Positions 8,948 to 17,011 are shown, numbered from the stretch's first letter. The stretch is DNA of 64,000 nt from Pseudomonas wuhanensis (GCF_030687395.1 NZ_CP117430.1:4960001-5024000); one strand, 5' to 3'. Notes: generated by a model from the letters alone, not told the origin. Translations and numbers: made by a program.

Positions 8948-9763
8948 TTAGCTGCGACCGATCATCTTCTTCAGTTCATCGATAGACAGCGGTGGTCGAC
9001 GCTGATGAAGCATTGAGTGGCAGTTTGGACACACCGGGCGAAGATCCTTCACCGGATCCACCTTGTAATCTTTGCCGATATCAGCAAGCTGCACGAGGTG
9101 GTGGACGTGAATGTAGCCGCGACCAATCTCACCGTACACCTTGCCAAAATCGAAGCAGCATATGACACACGCGGTGCCGTAATGTGCTTTGCACGCTGAA
9201 ATTGCTTTAGCGCTCCGCTCGTATGCGTTTACCGAAACCTGTTTTACAGCGCCTTCTCCATAGGTTGCGGCACCCGCGACCTCCTCTGGGAATTGCAATT
9301 CGCCTGACGCTTGAGATGCTTGCGGTTGTGTTTCAGCCGCAGCCGCACCTGTGAATCCGTGCTGCGGTGCCCCAACTTGAAATGACCAAGTGATTTGTAC
9401 GGGCGTCGTCCGTTGAAAGCTAGCCGGGGCTGCCTCGCCAGCGTATTTAAAGGGACTCCTATCGTCGGTACGATAGAACACATGAACTCCCCCCTGACGG
9501 CTCAGGAGACTCTTAATGGATTCCTGTCCCACATGCGACGCGGTCTTCCCGTACCAATGGAGAAGACCTTCTTCAAAGCGGTTTGCATAGTCATGACCCG
9601 TTCGGCCCGCTGTGCCAATATTGCAGAAGATGAACCAATCGCCGCTCCATTGGGTATAGCCCGTGTTCCAGTTGCCCTTCTGCTTGCCCGGCGGAACGCG
9701 GCAGATTCTATAGATGTCATCCTTTGTATATCGTTGGCCGACGACGAACGTGAAGTGTGCCAA
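8948..9763 (-). CDS. HNH endonuclease with N-terminal DUF3427-like domain
   Basis: The protein has 271 residues. It starts at TTG 9763 with TTGGAGAG correctly spaced upstream; no in-frame ATG fits the conserved N-terminus. Residues ~5-120 (VGQRYTKDDIYRICRVP, WNTGYTQWSGDWFIFCNIG, GGVHVFYRTDD) resemble a DNA-binding or base-sensing domain found in front of nucleases. The C-terminus is a classic HNH finger: C-x2-C near residue 199, HVHHLVQLADIGKDY, then DLRPVCPNCHSMLH. The metal and catalytic residues all appear present. It is a probable DNase, perhaps modification-dependent. It stands alone with no partner methylase, inside the accessory segment. Confidence 0.82.
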   Translation of the reverse strand: MAHFTFVVGQRYTKDDIYRICRVPPGKQKGNWNTGYTQWSGDWFIFCNIGTAGRTGHDYANRFEEGLLHWYGKTASHVGQESIKSLLSRQGGVHVFYRTDDRSPFKYAGEAAPASFQRTTPVQITWSFQVGAPQHGFTGAAAAETQPQASQASGELQFPEEVAGAATYGEGAVKQVSVNAYERSAKAISACKAHYGTACVICCFDFGKVYGEIGRGYIHVHHLVQLADIGKDYKVDPVKDLRPVCPNCHSMLHQRRPPLSIDELKKMIGRS

Positions 9764-10150
9764 TGAAACTCTCCAAGTTTGAGGAGCAGCTACCTGGCCG
9801 TTCTCTGCCGGTCATGGCCATGCGGCTTGCTGGTCAAATCCGATGCAAATAACTGGTCAGGTGGAATGCAAATGGGTGGGCAAATCTGTGCAATTACCCA
9901 ACTTGTTATTGAGCGCACACCAGAACCTTACAAAACCTAGCGTTTGGACCGCCAGTAGCATAGTAATTTTTTTATCAAGCGAGAGGCCGGAAGCATCACA
10001 CAGCCTTGATACTTGCTGCATAGGGTGTTCTCCATGGTATGCCTATCCAGATACAGGCTTATTTTATCTTTTTCAGGCTTTCCGCTTGATAAGGAACACC
10101 CAAAGTGCAACAGTATTAGTAGAACGCCCTAACTGATACAGGCACCCATC
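9764..10150. other. Noncoding DNA with direct and inverted repeats before the recombinase
   Basis: CTGGTCA-N6-ATGCAAAT occurs twice in tandem (9830-9850 and 9853-9873), recalling the multiple terminal repeats at IS21-type ends. Further right, TTATCAAGCG (9972-9981) and GGGTGTTC (10023-10030) return inverted as CGCTTGATAA (10083-10092) and GAACACCC (10094-10101). The second set ends 50 bases before the serine recombinase and is the best candidate for its recombination or binding site. Confidence 0.45.
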
Positions 10151-10768
10151 ATGTTCATCCGCGCATACCTCCGAGCCTCCACCGAAGAGCAAGACGCTGG
10201 CCGCGCCCGAGCCTCGCTTGAGCAGTTCGCCAGCGACCATAATAAGGTCATCGCCAGCGCATACCTGGAGAACGCCAGCGGTGCCACCGCTGACCGGCCG
10301 GAGTTGCTGCGCCTGCTGAAAGATGCGCGCAAAGGTGACGTGCTGCTGGTGGAGTCGATAGACCGCCTATCCCGCCTCCCTGTGGAGGACTGGCAAAGGC
10401 TCAAGGCTGCCATCGACTCCAAGGGCCTGCGCATCGTCGCGCTTGATCTGCCGACCAGCCACCAGGGAATGCAGGACACCAAAGGCGACGAGTTCACAGG
10501 GCGAATGCTGGGGGCGATTAACTCGATGTTGGTGGAAATGATGGCCGCTATTGCTCGAAAGGATTACGAGCAGCGACGCGAGCGCCAAGCGCAGGGTATC
10601 GAGAAAGCCAAGGCCGCCGGCAAGTACCTGGGGCGGCCAGTTGATGCTGACCTACACAAGCGAGTTACCGAGCTTCTCCGTGCCGGTCTAGGCATACGTG
10701 CGACGGCGCGGCACGCCAGTTGCTCCACTACAACGGTATTGCGTATTAGGGATTCAAGTTGCCTTTGA
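10151..10768 (+). CDS. Serine recombinase (resolvase/invertase family)
   Basis: The protein has 205 residues, the length of small resolvases. The catalytic domain starts YLRASTEEQ (Ser10 the expected nucleophile), with LVESIDRLSRLP as the conserved DRLSR segment near residue 75. A long helix (MMAAIARKDYEQRRERQ) follows, with the AAGKYLGRP hinge. The C-terminal helix-turn-helix (GLGIRATARHASCSTTTVLRI) is at 180-200. It would cut and rejoin DNA at a nearby site. The inverted repeats at 9972-10101 are candidates. Its last 15 bases overlap the end of the convergent gene at 10754. No transposase or invertible gene was found beside it. Confidence 0.88.
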   Translation: MFIRAYLRASTEEQDAGRARASLEQFASDHNKVIASAYLENASGATADRPELLRLLKDARKGDVLLVESIDRLSRLPVEDWQRLKAAIDSKGLRIVALDLPTSHQGMQDTKGDEFTGRMLGAINSMLVEMMAAIARKDYEQRRERQAQGIEKAKAAGKYLGRPVDADLHKRVTELLRAGLGIRATARHASCSTTTVLRIRDSSCL

Positions 10769-11569
10769 AGATAAAAGGCCGAGCGTATGCTGAGCGTGAG
10801 CCAAAGACTCTGCCCCGAACGCCTTGCCACTGAGCAGGTGGTCAATGGAATTCAGTAGCATTGAATCGAATTGACCATTCATCCAGGTCAATCGGCTGTT
10901 GGATAAGTGCTCGAAATCCTCTGACTTACCCTCTCCGAATACGCTCCGAACCAGCCGCTTTATAGTCTCATCTTCGTACCAAACCATTTTCGTCTGGTCC
11001 GTTTTTCCCTGAATAAACAAGTAAACGATACGGCTGAGGAGGGCGTGATAGGTAGCAAAATGAGCCCACACAACCTCTCCCAAAAACGGGCGATATTTAG
11101 CCAGATCTCCGAAAAATTCGGTAACCATCCCGAATTTTAAGCCGAGAAGCTCTCCCCTCATTTCACCAGAGTAAAGATTCATGATCTCCGACCGTGTAAG
11201 GGCGTCGGTAAGTACAATTATCGGGGGAAAGGCCTTGCGCGCGCTAAGAACTCCGATCCAGAGGGCGTCGACAGCTTCGATTTTGCGGACGATCGTCGCC
11301 TTTTGCACCTCTGAGAAAGAGGATGCAGCTATTCGAAGCTGCTCAGCTTGACGGTCGACTTCTGACTTTAAAAGAGTGAGGTTAGCTTCACCTTGCCCCT
11401 TCAATTCAGCCTTCAGTTGCTCGAGCTGGTGATCATAGTGGTGCTTGAGGCCAGCTTTGAGACGCTCACTAAGCCACGTCCTAAAGAGCCAACCCAAAAT
11501 TGCTATCAGCCCCGCGGTACCCAGGGAGGATGTAATCGCGGTTATGACGAATTCACTCGGTTCTGCCAT
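10754..11569 (-). CDS. Membrane-anchored coiled-coil protein of unknown function
   Basis: The protein has 271 residues from ATG 11569, preceded by GGGAGAAGG; a longer frame to 11617 lacks a ribosome site. There is one N-terminal transmembrane segment (about 9-28, SSLGTAGLIAILGWLF). A charged coiled coil follows (about 38-80, HYDHQLEQLKAELKGQ). The rest is a helical soluble domain with no recognised motif. Proteins of this layout are common in mobile or defence islands of gamma-proteobacteria, but the biochemical role is unknown. It lies between the recombinase and the 3' end of tRNA-Arg, a usual landing point for acquired DNA. Confidence 0.7.
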   Translation of the reverse strand: MAEPSEFVITAITSSLGTAGLIAILGWLFRTWLSERLKAGLKHHYDHQLEQLKAELKGQGEANLTLLKSEVDRQAEQLRIAASSFSEVQKATIVRKIEAVDALWIGVLSARKAFPPIIVLTDALTRSEIMNLYSGEMRGELLGLKFGMVTEFFGDLAKYRPFLGEVVWAHFATYHALLSRIVYLFIQGKTDQTKMVWYEDETIKRLVRSVFGEGKSEDFEHLSNSRLTWMNGQFDSMLLNSIDHLLSGKAFGAESLAHAQHTLGLLSSKAT

Positions 11570-11597
11570 GACGACCTTCTCCCTTTGGACGTTCACG

Positions 11598-11635
11598 AAA
11601 AAGCCCCGCCAGGTCATCCTGTGCGGGGCTTTTTT
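11598..11635. terminator. Bidirectional intrinsic terminator
   Basis: AAAAAGCCCCGC, an 11-13 base loop, then GCGGGGCTTTTTT. A-run and T-run on both sides let it act in both directions. It most likely ends the tRNA-Arg(CCT) transcript (minus strand). Confidence 0.8.
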
Positions 11636-11710
11636 CTACCTGCTGCTGCCACCCTGCTGTCACGAAAAAATCTAACTGTCAGGGATATGGCTGGAGAGGC
11701 CCGTAAAATA

Positions 11711-11787
11711 TGGTGTCCCAGGGCAGGTTCGAACTGCCAACCTTCCCCTTAGGAGGGGGATGCTCTATCCAATTGAGCTACTGAGAC
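11711..11787 (-). tRNA. tRNA-Arg(CCT)
   Basis: On the minus strand the 77-base cloverleaf begins GTCTCAG and ends CTGGGAC-A-CCA. The anticodon stem-loop is TCCCC-CTCCTAA-GGGGA, giving anticodon CCT (reads AGG). The T loop contains GTTCGAAC. CCA is encoded. Its 3' end points to the accessory segment on the left. Confidence 0.95.
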
Positions 11788-11920
11788 ACAAGTCGCCCGC
11801 AAAGGAATGCGCAGCGATGGACGGCGTGCATGTTAACGGGCAGGCCCGCTTTTGTCATGTCGTCCGTAGGGCTTTTTAAGTGTAGGCAGACGCCTCACGG
11901 TAGCGTGGCTTTGTTTACCG

Positions 11921-11964
11921 TGCAAATTGCATCACCGCAAAATGCCATCATTGCAAATTGCAAT
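11921..11964. promoter_or_regulatory. Paired TGCAAATTGCA operators (candidate activator sites)
   Basis: The inverted repeat TGCAA-A-TTGCA is present twice, at 11921-11931 and, extended to ATTGCAAATTGCAAT, at 11950-11964. They lie 66-109 bases upstream of a sigma-54-like promoter with an AT-rich stretch between (11981-12012). This is the layout expected for an enhancer-binding activator plus a DNA bend. Confidence 0.45.
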
Positions 11965-12028
11965 GTGGGAATTTTGCAGAAATATCTTAATTCGTTGTTT
12001 TTAAAGGATTTAATAGCCGTTAAACTTT

Positions 12029-12045
12029 TGGCATGCGGGCTGCTT
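12029..12045 (+). promoter_or_regulatory. Sigma-54 (RpoN) -24/-12 promoter candidate
   Basis: TTGGCATGCGGGCTGCTTC places GG at 12030-12031 and GC at 12042-12043, exactly ten bases apart. It matches the TGGCACG-N4-TTGCW consensus in all but two positions. The next start codon is 35 bases downstream. Confidence 0.6.
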
Positions 12046-12079
12046 CGACTGTTCTCTCAGAACACAGGAGGTCAGCTCC

Positions 12080-12313
12080 ATGAACAGCGCTCTTATAGTC
12101 GCAAACGCGGTCGCTTTGGCGGTTCTGGTGGGTTTTCATTTCTTCCCCGAAAACGACGTTGCGACAATTGCTCAACGCATCCCCCATTACCTGCAACTGC
12201 AAAAAACACCGCAGTTGGCAGTCATGAGCGATCAACGCGGTTTGGTCAGCCAAGAGGTAAGCCTGGAGACTATTCAGCTGCGCACACAGTCTTTTGAACG
12301 CTTGGTATTTTGA
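12080..12313 (+). CDS. Small single-pass membrane protein
   Basis: The protein has 77 residues. It starts at ATG 12080 with the near-ideal ribosome site AGGAGGT nine bases upstream. The N-terminus is one hydrophobic helix (ALIVANAVALAVLVGFHFF, about 4-22). The remainder is a short polar tail with no known motif. It is followed after 22 bases by another small membrane protein, so the two probably form a transcript from the sigma-54-like promoter at 12029. The family is unknown to me. Confidence 0.7.
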   Translation: MNSALIVANAVALAVLVGFHFFPENDVATIAQRIPHYLQLQKTPQLAVMSDQRGLVSQEVSLETIQLRTQSFERLVF

Positions 12314-12335
12314 ATCACCCCATCAGGAGCACAGC

Positions 12336-12515
12336 ATGTCCAAATCAGCCGCAGGATTTTTCATCCTCGCTTTACTGAGTGGCATCCTTCATCTGTCATT
12401 GGTCGAGGACACAATCATCACCCTGCCCCTGATTGCTTGCGGCGTGTTCGGCGCACTGTTCGTGCTGGTGCTGATCGCCGGGCGCAAGATCAAGTTCGAT
12501 CCGGTTTTGCGCTGA
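12336..12515 (+). CDS. Small two-helix membrane protein
   Basis: The protein has 59 residues from ATG 12336, preceded by CAGGAG. Two hydrophobic helices (AAGFFILALLSGILHLSL and LPLIACGVFGALFVLVLIAG) are joined by an acidic turn and end in a basic tail (GRKIKFDPVLR). No catalytic motif is seen. It is likely co-transcribed with the preceding 77-residue protein and convergent to phnN, with a 26-base 3' overlap. A role in membrane adaptation under RpoN control is conjecture. Confidence 0.65.
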   Translation: MSKSAAGFFILALLSGILHLSLVEDTIITLPLIACGVFGALFVLVLIAGRKIKFDPVLR

Positions 12516-13062
12516 AGCTCAGTAGTTTCAGAAGATTGGCGACGGTGCCAGCAAGGTCGCCGGAGTTATCGAGTCGGCGGATCTGAATATTACTAATTGA
12601 ATCATCAGCCATAAACAACCCATTACGGCGCAATCTTGCTTCAACTTCTGCCGGGTTCTCTCGCCCCCGCCGTAGCAGACGCTCGCGCAGGGCTTCATCC
12701 TTGACCGTCAATAGCACCGGCAATAGCGTGGGATAACGCAGTTGCGCCTCTGTCAGGTGCCCGCGCGAACCGTTGATCAACACATGGCGACCCTCCGCGA
12801 GCCATTGGTCTATGCGCACAGGAATACCGTAACTCAGCCCATGGGCTTGCCACGACAATGCAAAATCCCCTTTGGCTCTGCGTCGTTCGAACTCTTCGCG
12901 GGAAACCTCGATGGCGTCTTCACCCACGGACTCCGCCGAGCGCGTGATAACGCGGCGCACCACTTCACAATTGCCTGCGCGCAACGGCTTGCGAGCGGCT
13001 TCGATGAGGCTATCCTTGCCGGATCCCGAAGGCCCCATTAAATAAATCAGCCTGCCACCCAT
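12490..13062 (-). CDS. phnN: Ribose 1,5-bisphosphate phosphokinase PhnN
   Basis: The protein has 190 residues from ATG 13062; a GTG at 13083 would add seven. The Walker A loop GPSGSGKDSL lies at residues ~9-18, followed by the guanylate-kinase-like fold with RRVITRSAES and SWQAHGLSYGIP. This matches PhnN, which phosphorylates ribose 1,5-bisphosphate to PRPP during phosphonate use or as an NAD-biosynthesis side route. No other phn genes are in the window, so here it is a solitary copy. The start choice rests on the first conserved block, since no strong ribosome site is visible at either position. Confidence 0.88.
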   Translation of the reverse strand: MGGRLIYLMGPSGSGKDSLIEAARKPLRAGNCEVVRRVITRSAESVGEDAIEVSREEFERRRAKGDFALSWQAHGLSYGIPVRIDQWLAEGRHVLINGSRGHLTEAQLRYPTLLPVLLTVKDEALRERLLRRGRENPAEVEARLRRNGLFMADDSISNIQIRRLDNSGDLAGTVANLLKLLSFSAKPDRT

Positions 13063-13449
13063 CCTGAAATCAACCCTCGCCACGTGCCCATACTAGTAAA
13101 TCGGCCATTTGCCACTATCCTGTATAAGGTAAGGAACAAGGATCGAATCCGCATAGCATGCACCTTCAGACGTCTTCGGGCATCACCTGTCGGGCAAGAG
13201 GACGCGGTTCAGCGATACGGACTCATGGATTATTTTCAAACCAGTCCGCATTTCTGATAATAGGTGCTGGCATTAAGCCTTTACCCAGATCAATATTTGT
13301 CACAGAATTGACGCCAATGATCTGGCTAATTTGAGGCATGATGCGCGCCTCTATCAATTCAGGTTGAACATTTGGCCGGAGTGCTTGTCCTATCTGACAT
13401 CCTGCGGCCTATCCCGAGAACCGCTCCCCTGAACTAACCGGTTAAATAT
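13063..13449. other. amrZ upstream region
   Basis: About 370 bases without a gene. GAACAT at 13366-13371 and TCCTA sixteen bases later weakly resemble an AlgU-type promoter, which would fit amrZ. No further element was identified with confidence. Confidence 0.3.
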
Positions 13450-13776
13450 ATGCGCCCATTGAAACAGGCAATTTATTCCAGCCGTACGGCTGACAAGTTC
13501 GTCGTACGTCTGCCAGACGGAATGCGTGAACGCATTGCCGAGGTGGCTCGCAATCATCATCGCAGCATGAACTCCGAAATCATCGCGCGCCTTGAGCAGA
13601 GCCTTATTCAGGAAGGCGCGTTGGGTGAAGAATTGAGCATGCGCCTGGACAGCCCCGAGCTGTCTTTGCACGAACGCGAACTGCTGCAACGCTTCCGCCA
13701 ACTCTCCCACCGTCAGCAAAACGCTCTGGTTTCGCTGATCGCCCATGACGCCGAAATGGCCGCAGACGCTTCCTGA
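13450..13776 (+). CDS. amrZ: Ribbon-helix-helix regulator AmrZ (AlgZ)
   Basis: The protein has 108 residues, the length of AmrZ. The N-terminal ribbon ([20 protein letters not shown]) and the two helices ([17 protein letters not shown]) are the Arc/MetJ-like DNA-binding fold. The C-terminal helix ([19 protein letters not shown]) is the tetramerisation region. In Pseudomonas AmrZ activates alginate genes and controls motility, exopolysaccharide and cyclic-di-GMP genes. It is monocistronic, with its own terminator just downstream. Confidence 0.93.
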   Translation: MRPLKQAIYSSRTADKFVVRLPDGMRERIAEVARNHHRSMNSEIIARLEQSLIQEGALGEELSMRLDSPELSLHERELLQRFRQLSHRQQNALVSLIAHDAEMAADAS

Positions 13777-13793
13777 TTCATCCCGAAAGCTCA

Positions 13794-13820
13794 AGCCAGC
13801 GTAATTGCTGGCTTTTTTTT
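13794..13820 (+). terminator. Terminator of amrZ
   Basis: AGCCAGC-GTAATT-GCTGGCT followed by eight T, 18 bases after the amrZ stop codon. Confidence 0.9.
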
Positions 13821-13835
13821 GCCTGAAATTTGGCT

Positions 13836-13878
13836 AAAAAAACCCGCCGATTGGGCCATTGGCCAATCAGGCGGGTTG
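13836..13878 (-). terminator. Terminator of mgtE
   Basis: On the minus strand AACCCGCC, a 21-base partly self-pairing loop (TTGGCCAA core), GGCGGGTT and a T-run, directly after the mgtE stop. Confidence 0.8.
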
Positions 13879-13893
13879 TTTTGAAACAGGATG

Positions 13894-15336
13894 TTAAAGC
13901 AGGAAAATCGTCGCCAGCCCGAGGAAGATGAAAAAGCCGCCACTGTCAGTCATGGCCGTGATCATCACACTGGCACCCATTGCCGGGTCGCGCCCAAGCC
14001 GCGCCAGGGTCATCGGAATCAAAACCCCCATCAATGCCGCAAGCAACAGGTTAAGCGTCATCGCGGCGGTCATCACCACGCCCAGGGACCAACTGCCATA
14101 AAGCAGATAGGCCACCACACCAATTACGCCGCCCCAGACCAGACCATTGATCAGGCCGACCGCCAACTCCTTGCGCATCAGTCGCGACGTATTGCCGGTA
14201 CTGACCTGGTCCAGCGCCATGGCCCGAACGATCATGGTGATCGTCTGGTTACCCGAGTTGCCACCGATACCGGCGACGATCGGCATCAATGCCGCAAGTG
14301 CTACCAGTTTCTCGATCGAACCTTCGAACAGGCCGATCACCCGGGATGCAATGAACGCGGTGATCAGGTTCACCGCCAGCCAGGCCCAACGGTTGCGCAG
14401 GGATTTCCAGACTGACGCGAAAATATCTTCTTCTTCGCGCAGACCCGCCATGTTGAGAACTTCGTTTTCGCTCTCTTCACGAATCAGGTCGACCATTTCA
14501 TCGATGGTCAGACGACCGATCAGCTTGCCGTTCTTGTCGACCACCGGGGCCGAGATCAAGTCGTAACGCTCGAATGCTTGAGCGGCCTCGTAAGCGTCTT
14601 CGTCCGGATGAAAACTCACCGGGTCGCTGGCCATGACTTCCGACACTTGCTTTTCCGGGTCGTTGACCAGCAGACGCTTGATCGGCAACACGCCCTTGAG
14701 CACACCGTCGTAATCGACCACGAACAGTTTGTCGGTGTGGCTCGGCAGCTCTTTGAGGCGACGCAGGTAACGCAAAACCACTTCGAGACTGACATCCTCA
14801 CGGATGGTCACCATCTCGAAGTCCATCAGCGCACCGACCTGCTCCTCGTCATAGGACAACGCGGAGCGGACGCGCTCACGCTGTTGGTTGTCGAGGGTTT
14901 CCATCAGCTCGTGGACGACGTCTCGCGGCAGCTCGGAGGCCAGGTCAGCGAGTTCGTCGGCATCCATGTCCTTGGCCGCTGCCAGGAGCTCGTGATCGTC
15001 CATGTCGGCGATCAGGGTTTCACGAACCGAATCGGATACTTCGAGCAGAATGTCGCCGTCGCGATCAGCCTTGACCAATTGCCAGACCGTCAGGCGATCG
15101 TCCAGTGGCAAGGCTTCGAGGATGTAGGCAACGTCGGCGGAGTGCAGATCATCGAGCTTGCGTTGCAACTCGACGAGGTTTTGCCGGTGAACCAGGTTCT
15201 CGACCCGGTCGTGATGCGGACCTTCCTGGCGATGAGTCAGGTCTTCGACCACCCGCTGGCGCTGCAGCAGCTCAACGACTTGAGCGAGGCGGTCCTGCAA
15301 GCTTTCCTGCGTTTTCTTTACTTCAACTTCAGACAT
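13894..15336 (-). CDS. mgtE: Magnesium transporter MgtE
   Basis: The protein has 480 residues from ATG 15336 (GGAG eight bases upstream). The N-terminal superhelical domain (residues ~40-140, DVAYILEALP, ELADLASELP) is followed by two CBS domains (VSEVMASDPVSFHPDEDAYE and LIGRLTIDEMVDLI). The five-helix membrane part carries the MgtE pore motif PIVAGIGGNSGNQ and the conserved MTDSGGFFIFLGLA end. It imports Mg2+ across the inner membrane, gated by cytoplasmic Mg2+ bound to the N/CBS domains. It stands alone with its own terminator. No Mg2+ riboswitch was recognised upstream. Confidence 0.94.
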   Translation of the reverse strand: MSEVEVKKTQESLQDRLAQVVELLQRQRVVEDLTHRQEGPHHDRVENLVHRQNLVELQRKLDDLHSADVAYILEALPLDDRLTVWQLVKADRDGDILLEVSDSVRETLIADMDDHELLAAAKDMDADELADLASELPRDVVHELMETLDNQQRERVRSALSYDEEQVGALMDFEMVTIREDVSLEVVLRYLRRLKELPSHTDKLFVVDYDGVLKGVLPIKRLLVNDPEKQVSEVMASDPVSFHPDEDAYEAAQAFERYDLISAPVVDKNGKLIGRLTIDEMVDLIREESENEVLNMAGLREEEDIFASVWKSLRNRWAWLAVNLITAFIASRVIGLFEGSIEKLVALAALMPIVAGIGGNSGNQTITMIVRAMALDQVSTGNTSRLMRKELAVGLINGLVWGGVIGVVAYLLYGSWSLGVVMTAAMTLNLLLAALMGVLIPMTLARLGRDPAMGASVMITAMTDSGGFFIFLGLATIFLL

Positions 15337-15657
15337 AGGCGAACTCCACTCCCAGCAGCGGGGCACGCCGGAAGGATCAATCAGTCAATTCATGATTGTA
15401 GAAACGGGGTACTGAGTAACTACTGGGTAAGTCCATGGAGGTATTCCACAAGCCCCGGCGGGGCTGACGGGCGCAATGATAACACCGCCTGACGGTTTTA
15501 AACGTTAAAAAATCGCGGCTGAAACAAGTGCTTGCGAGACAAACTTGAGCGCCATCCTGATCCATGAAACTGCGACGACTTATCCTGAAAAGAAAACACA
15601 CTGTCGCCCGAAAATGTAATGACTACCCTTGATGGAGACCGTCATGGAGGACGTCGA
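15337..15657. other. Intergenic, nothing recognised
   Basis: Divergent promoter space between mgtE and the secreted protein gene. No gene, repeat or clear operator was seen. Confidence 0.4.
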
Positions 15658-16173
15658 ATGCCATCCAATGTTCATTATTTGCTTGCCGCCCTGCTCTGCC
15701 TGCCGCCCCAGGCGCTTGCTATGACCGTTCACCGGTGCGAAGCCGCCAATGGGCACATCACTTTCACGACCTTGAGCTGTACGGCCGGAGAAAGCCTCTC
15801 ACTTCAGGACGTACGCACGTTTTTGCCAGGTAGCGCGACGCCCCTGATGCCAGAAGCCGAGTTTCGCGAAACATCAGGTACGAAAATTCAAAGGAGGGAG
15901 CCAACGGTCGTTGGCCAGTCCGAGGGCAAATGTGGAAATCTGCTCAGCACGAAGGAACGCCGCATAGCGATCATCAATCAGCGGGTCGTTGCCGGCATGA
16001 GCCAGCAGGATGTCGAAAGTGCTCTCGGCAAACCAGACAAGATCAGCACGCGCAATTCAGCCACAAGCTATCGCTACGACAACAAGCGAGGGCGCAGTGC
16101 TCACATCGAGTTCGACGAGAAAGGTTGTACCAAAGAAAAAGCCAAATCGCAGACGGCAAAAAGCCCGCGTTAA
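15658..16173 (+). CDS. Secreted protein with BamE/SmpA-like domain
   Basis: The protein has 171 residues from ATG 15658, which has GGAGGACG upstream; an earlier in-frame ATG at 15619 lacks one. A signal peptide (HYLLAALLCLPPQALA) ends near residue 20. Next comes a Cys-containing segment typical of DUF4124-like proteins (VHRCEAANGHITFTTLSC). Residues ~105-160 (NQRVVAGMSQQDVESALGKP then YRYD) look like the small BamE/OmlA fold. It is probably periplasmic. The stop codon lies inside the terminator hairpin. Confidence 0.7.
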   Translation: MPSNVHYLLAALLCLPPQALAMTVHRCEAANGHITFTTLSCTAGESLSLQDVRTFLPGSATPLMPEAEFRETSGTKIQRREPTVVGQSEGKCGNLLSTKERRIAIINQRVVAGMSQQDVESALGKPDKISTRNSATSYRYDNKRGRSAHIEFDEKGCTKEKAKSQTAKSPR

Positions 16174-16186
16174 ACGCGGGCTTTTT
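16158..16186 (+). terminator. Terminator overlapping a stop codon
   Basis: AAAGCCCGCGT-TAA-ACGCGGGCTTTTT; the TAA loop is the stop codon of the gene ending at 16173. Confidence 0.85.
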
Positions 16187-16192
16187 GGTGTT

Positions 16193-16269
16193 TGGTGCAC
16201 TCGACAGGATTCGAACCTGTGACCGCTCGGTTCGTAGCCGAGTACTCTATCCAGCTGAGCTACGAGTGC
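16193..16269 (-). tRNA. tRNA-Arg(ACG), copy 1
   Basis: A 77-base cloverleaf beginning GCACTCG and ending in CCA. The anticodon stem-loop CTCGG-CTACGAA-CCGAG gives anticodon ACG. The T loop is GTTCGAATC. Confidence 0.96.
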
Positions 16270-16340
16270 ATTTGTGTTTTTATACCAGATCACAACTGGT
16301 TGAAGTCAAGTTATTCACATTACTGCAAACAACTCTTAAA

Positions 16341-16417
16341 TGGTGCACTCGACAGGATTCGAACCTGTGACCGCTCGGTTCGTAGCCGAGTACTCTATCC
16401 AGCTGAGCTACGAGTGC
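16341..16417 (-). tRNA. tRNA-Arg(ACG), copy 2
   Basis: Identical over its full 77 bases to the copy at 16193-16269; the two are separated by 71 bases of AT-richer DNA. A recent tandem duplication or a normal multi-copy arrangement. Confidence 0.96.
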
Positions 16418-16524
16418 ATTTGTTGCCGCGCATTATAGGCCGTTGAATCTATTTGTAAAGCACTTTTTCTAGTAATTTCAACAACTTACCGAAGAAGCCA
16501 GATTACAACGTACTACGCAAATAA

Positions 16525-16615
16525 TGGCGGAGAACGGGGGATTCGAACCCCCGACACCCTTTTGAGGTGTACTCCCTTAGCAGGGGAGCGCCTTCGGCCA
16601 CTCGGCCAGCTCTCC
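16525..16615 (-). tRNA. tRNA-Ser(GCT)
   Basis: A 91-base class II tRNA starting GGAGAGCTGGCCGAG with a long variable arm and encoded CCA. The anticodon loop CTGCTAA between CTCCC and GGGAG gives anticodon GCT (reads AGC/AGT). Confidence 0.96.
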
Positions 16616-16677
16616 GCAACACGGGGCGTATCTTAACCAACCTTTTCCCCGTTTGCAAACATAAAAAACGATAAAAA

Positions 16678-16866
16678 TTAATGGCTTGGTTCTTCGTCCT
16701 TCTCTTTCTTTATACGCAGGTAAATTTCTTCACGGTGCACAGCAACCTCTTTCGGGGCGTTAACACCGATACGCACTTGATTTCCTTTAACGCCGAGCAC
16801 GGTCACAGTGATTTCGCCATCACCAATAATCAGGCTTTCTGCGCACCGACGAGTCAGAATCAGCAT
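16678..16866 (-). CDS. csrA: Carbon storage regulator CsrA/RsmA
   Basis: The protein has 62 residues from ATG 16866 with AGGAGAAAGG upstream; six more in-frame residues upstream are not expected. [16 protein letters not shown] and [17 protein letters not shown] are the defining CsrA segments, including the RNA-binding Arg near position 44. CsrA binds GGA motifs in mRNA leaders and represses or activates translation; in Pseudomonas it is titrated by RsmX/Y/Z RNAs. Its position between lysC and tRNA-Ser/tRNA-Arg is the conserved Pseudomonas order. Confidence 0.97.
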   Translation of the reverse strand: MLILTRRCAESLIIGDGEITVTVLGVKGNQVRIGVNAPKEVAVHREEIYLRIKKEKDEEPSH

Positions 16867-17011
16867 ACCTTTCTCCTCACGCAATTCATTTCAGGGACAA
16901 CAGTCTGCAAAAAAAAGGCATTCGACCTACAACCAGAACGATCGCAGCCCTACATGCCTGAGTATTGACTAGCGCGAGCAAAAGAACAGTTTTGGTACGC
17001 GCCATTCAAAA

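Noticed and set aside
12529..12530. Other phosphonate genes near phnN
   Set aside because: None present on either side; phnN is solitary here.
13366..13392. AlgU-type promoter before amrZ
   Set aside because: GAACAT is good but the -10 (TCCTA) is poor; mentioned only as a possibility.
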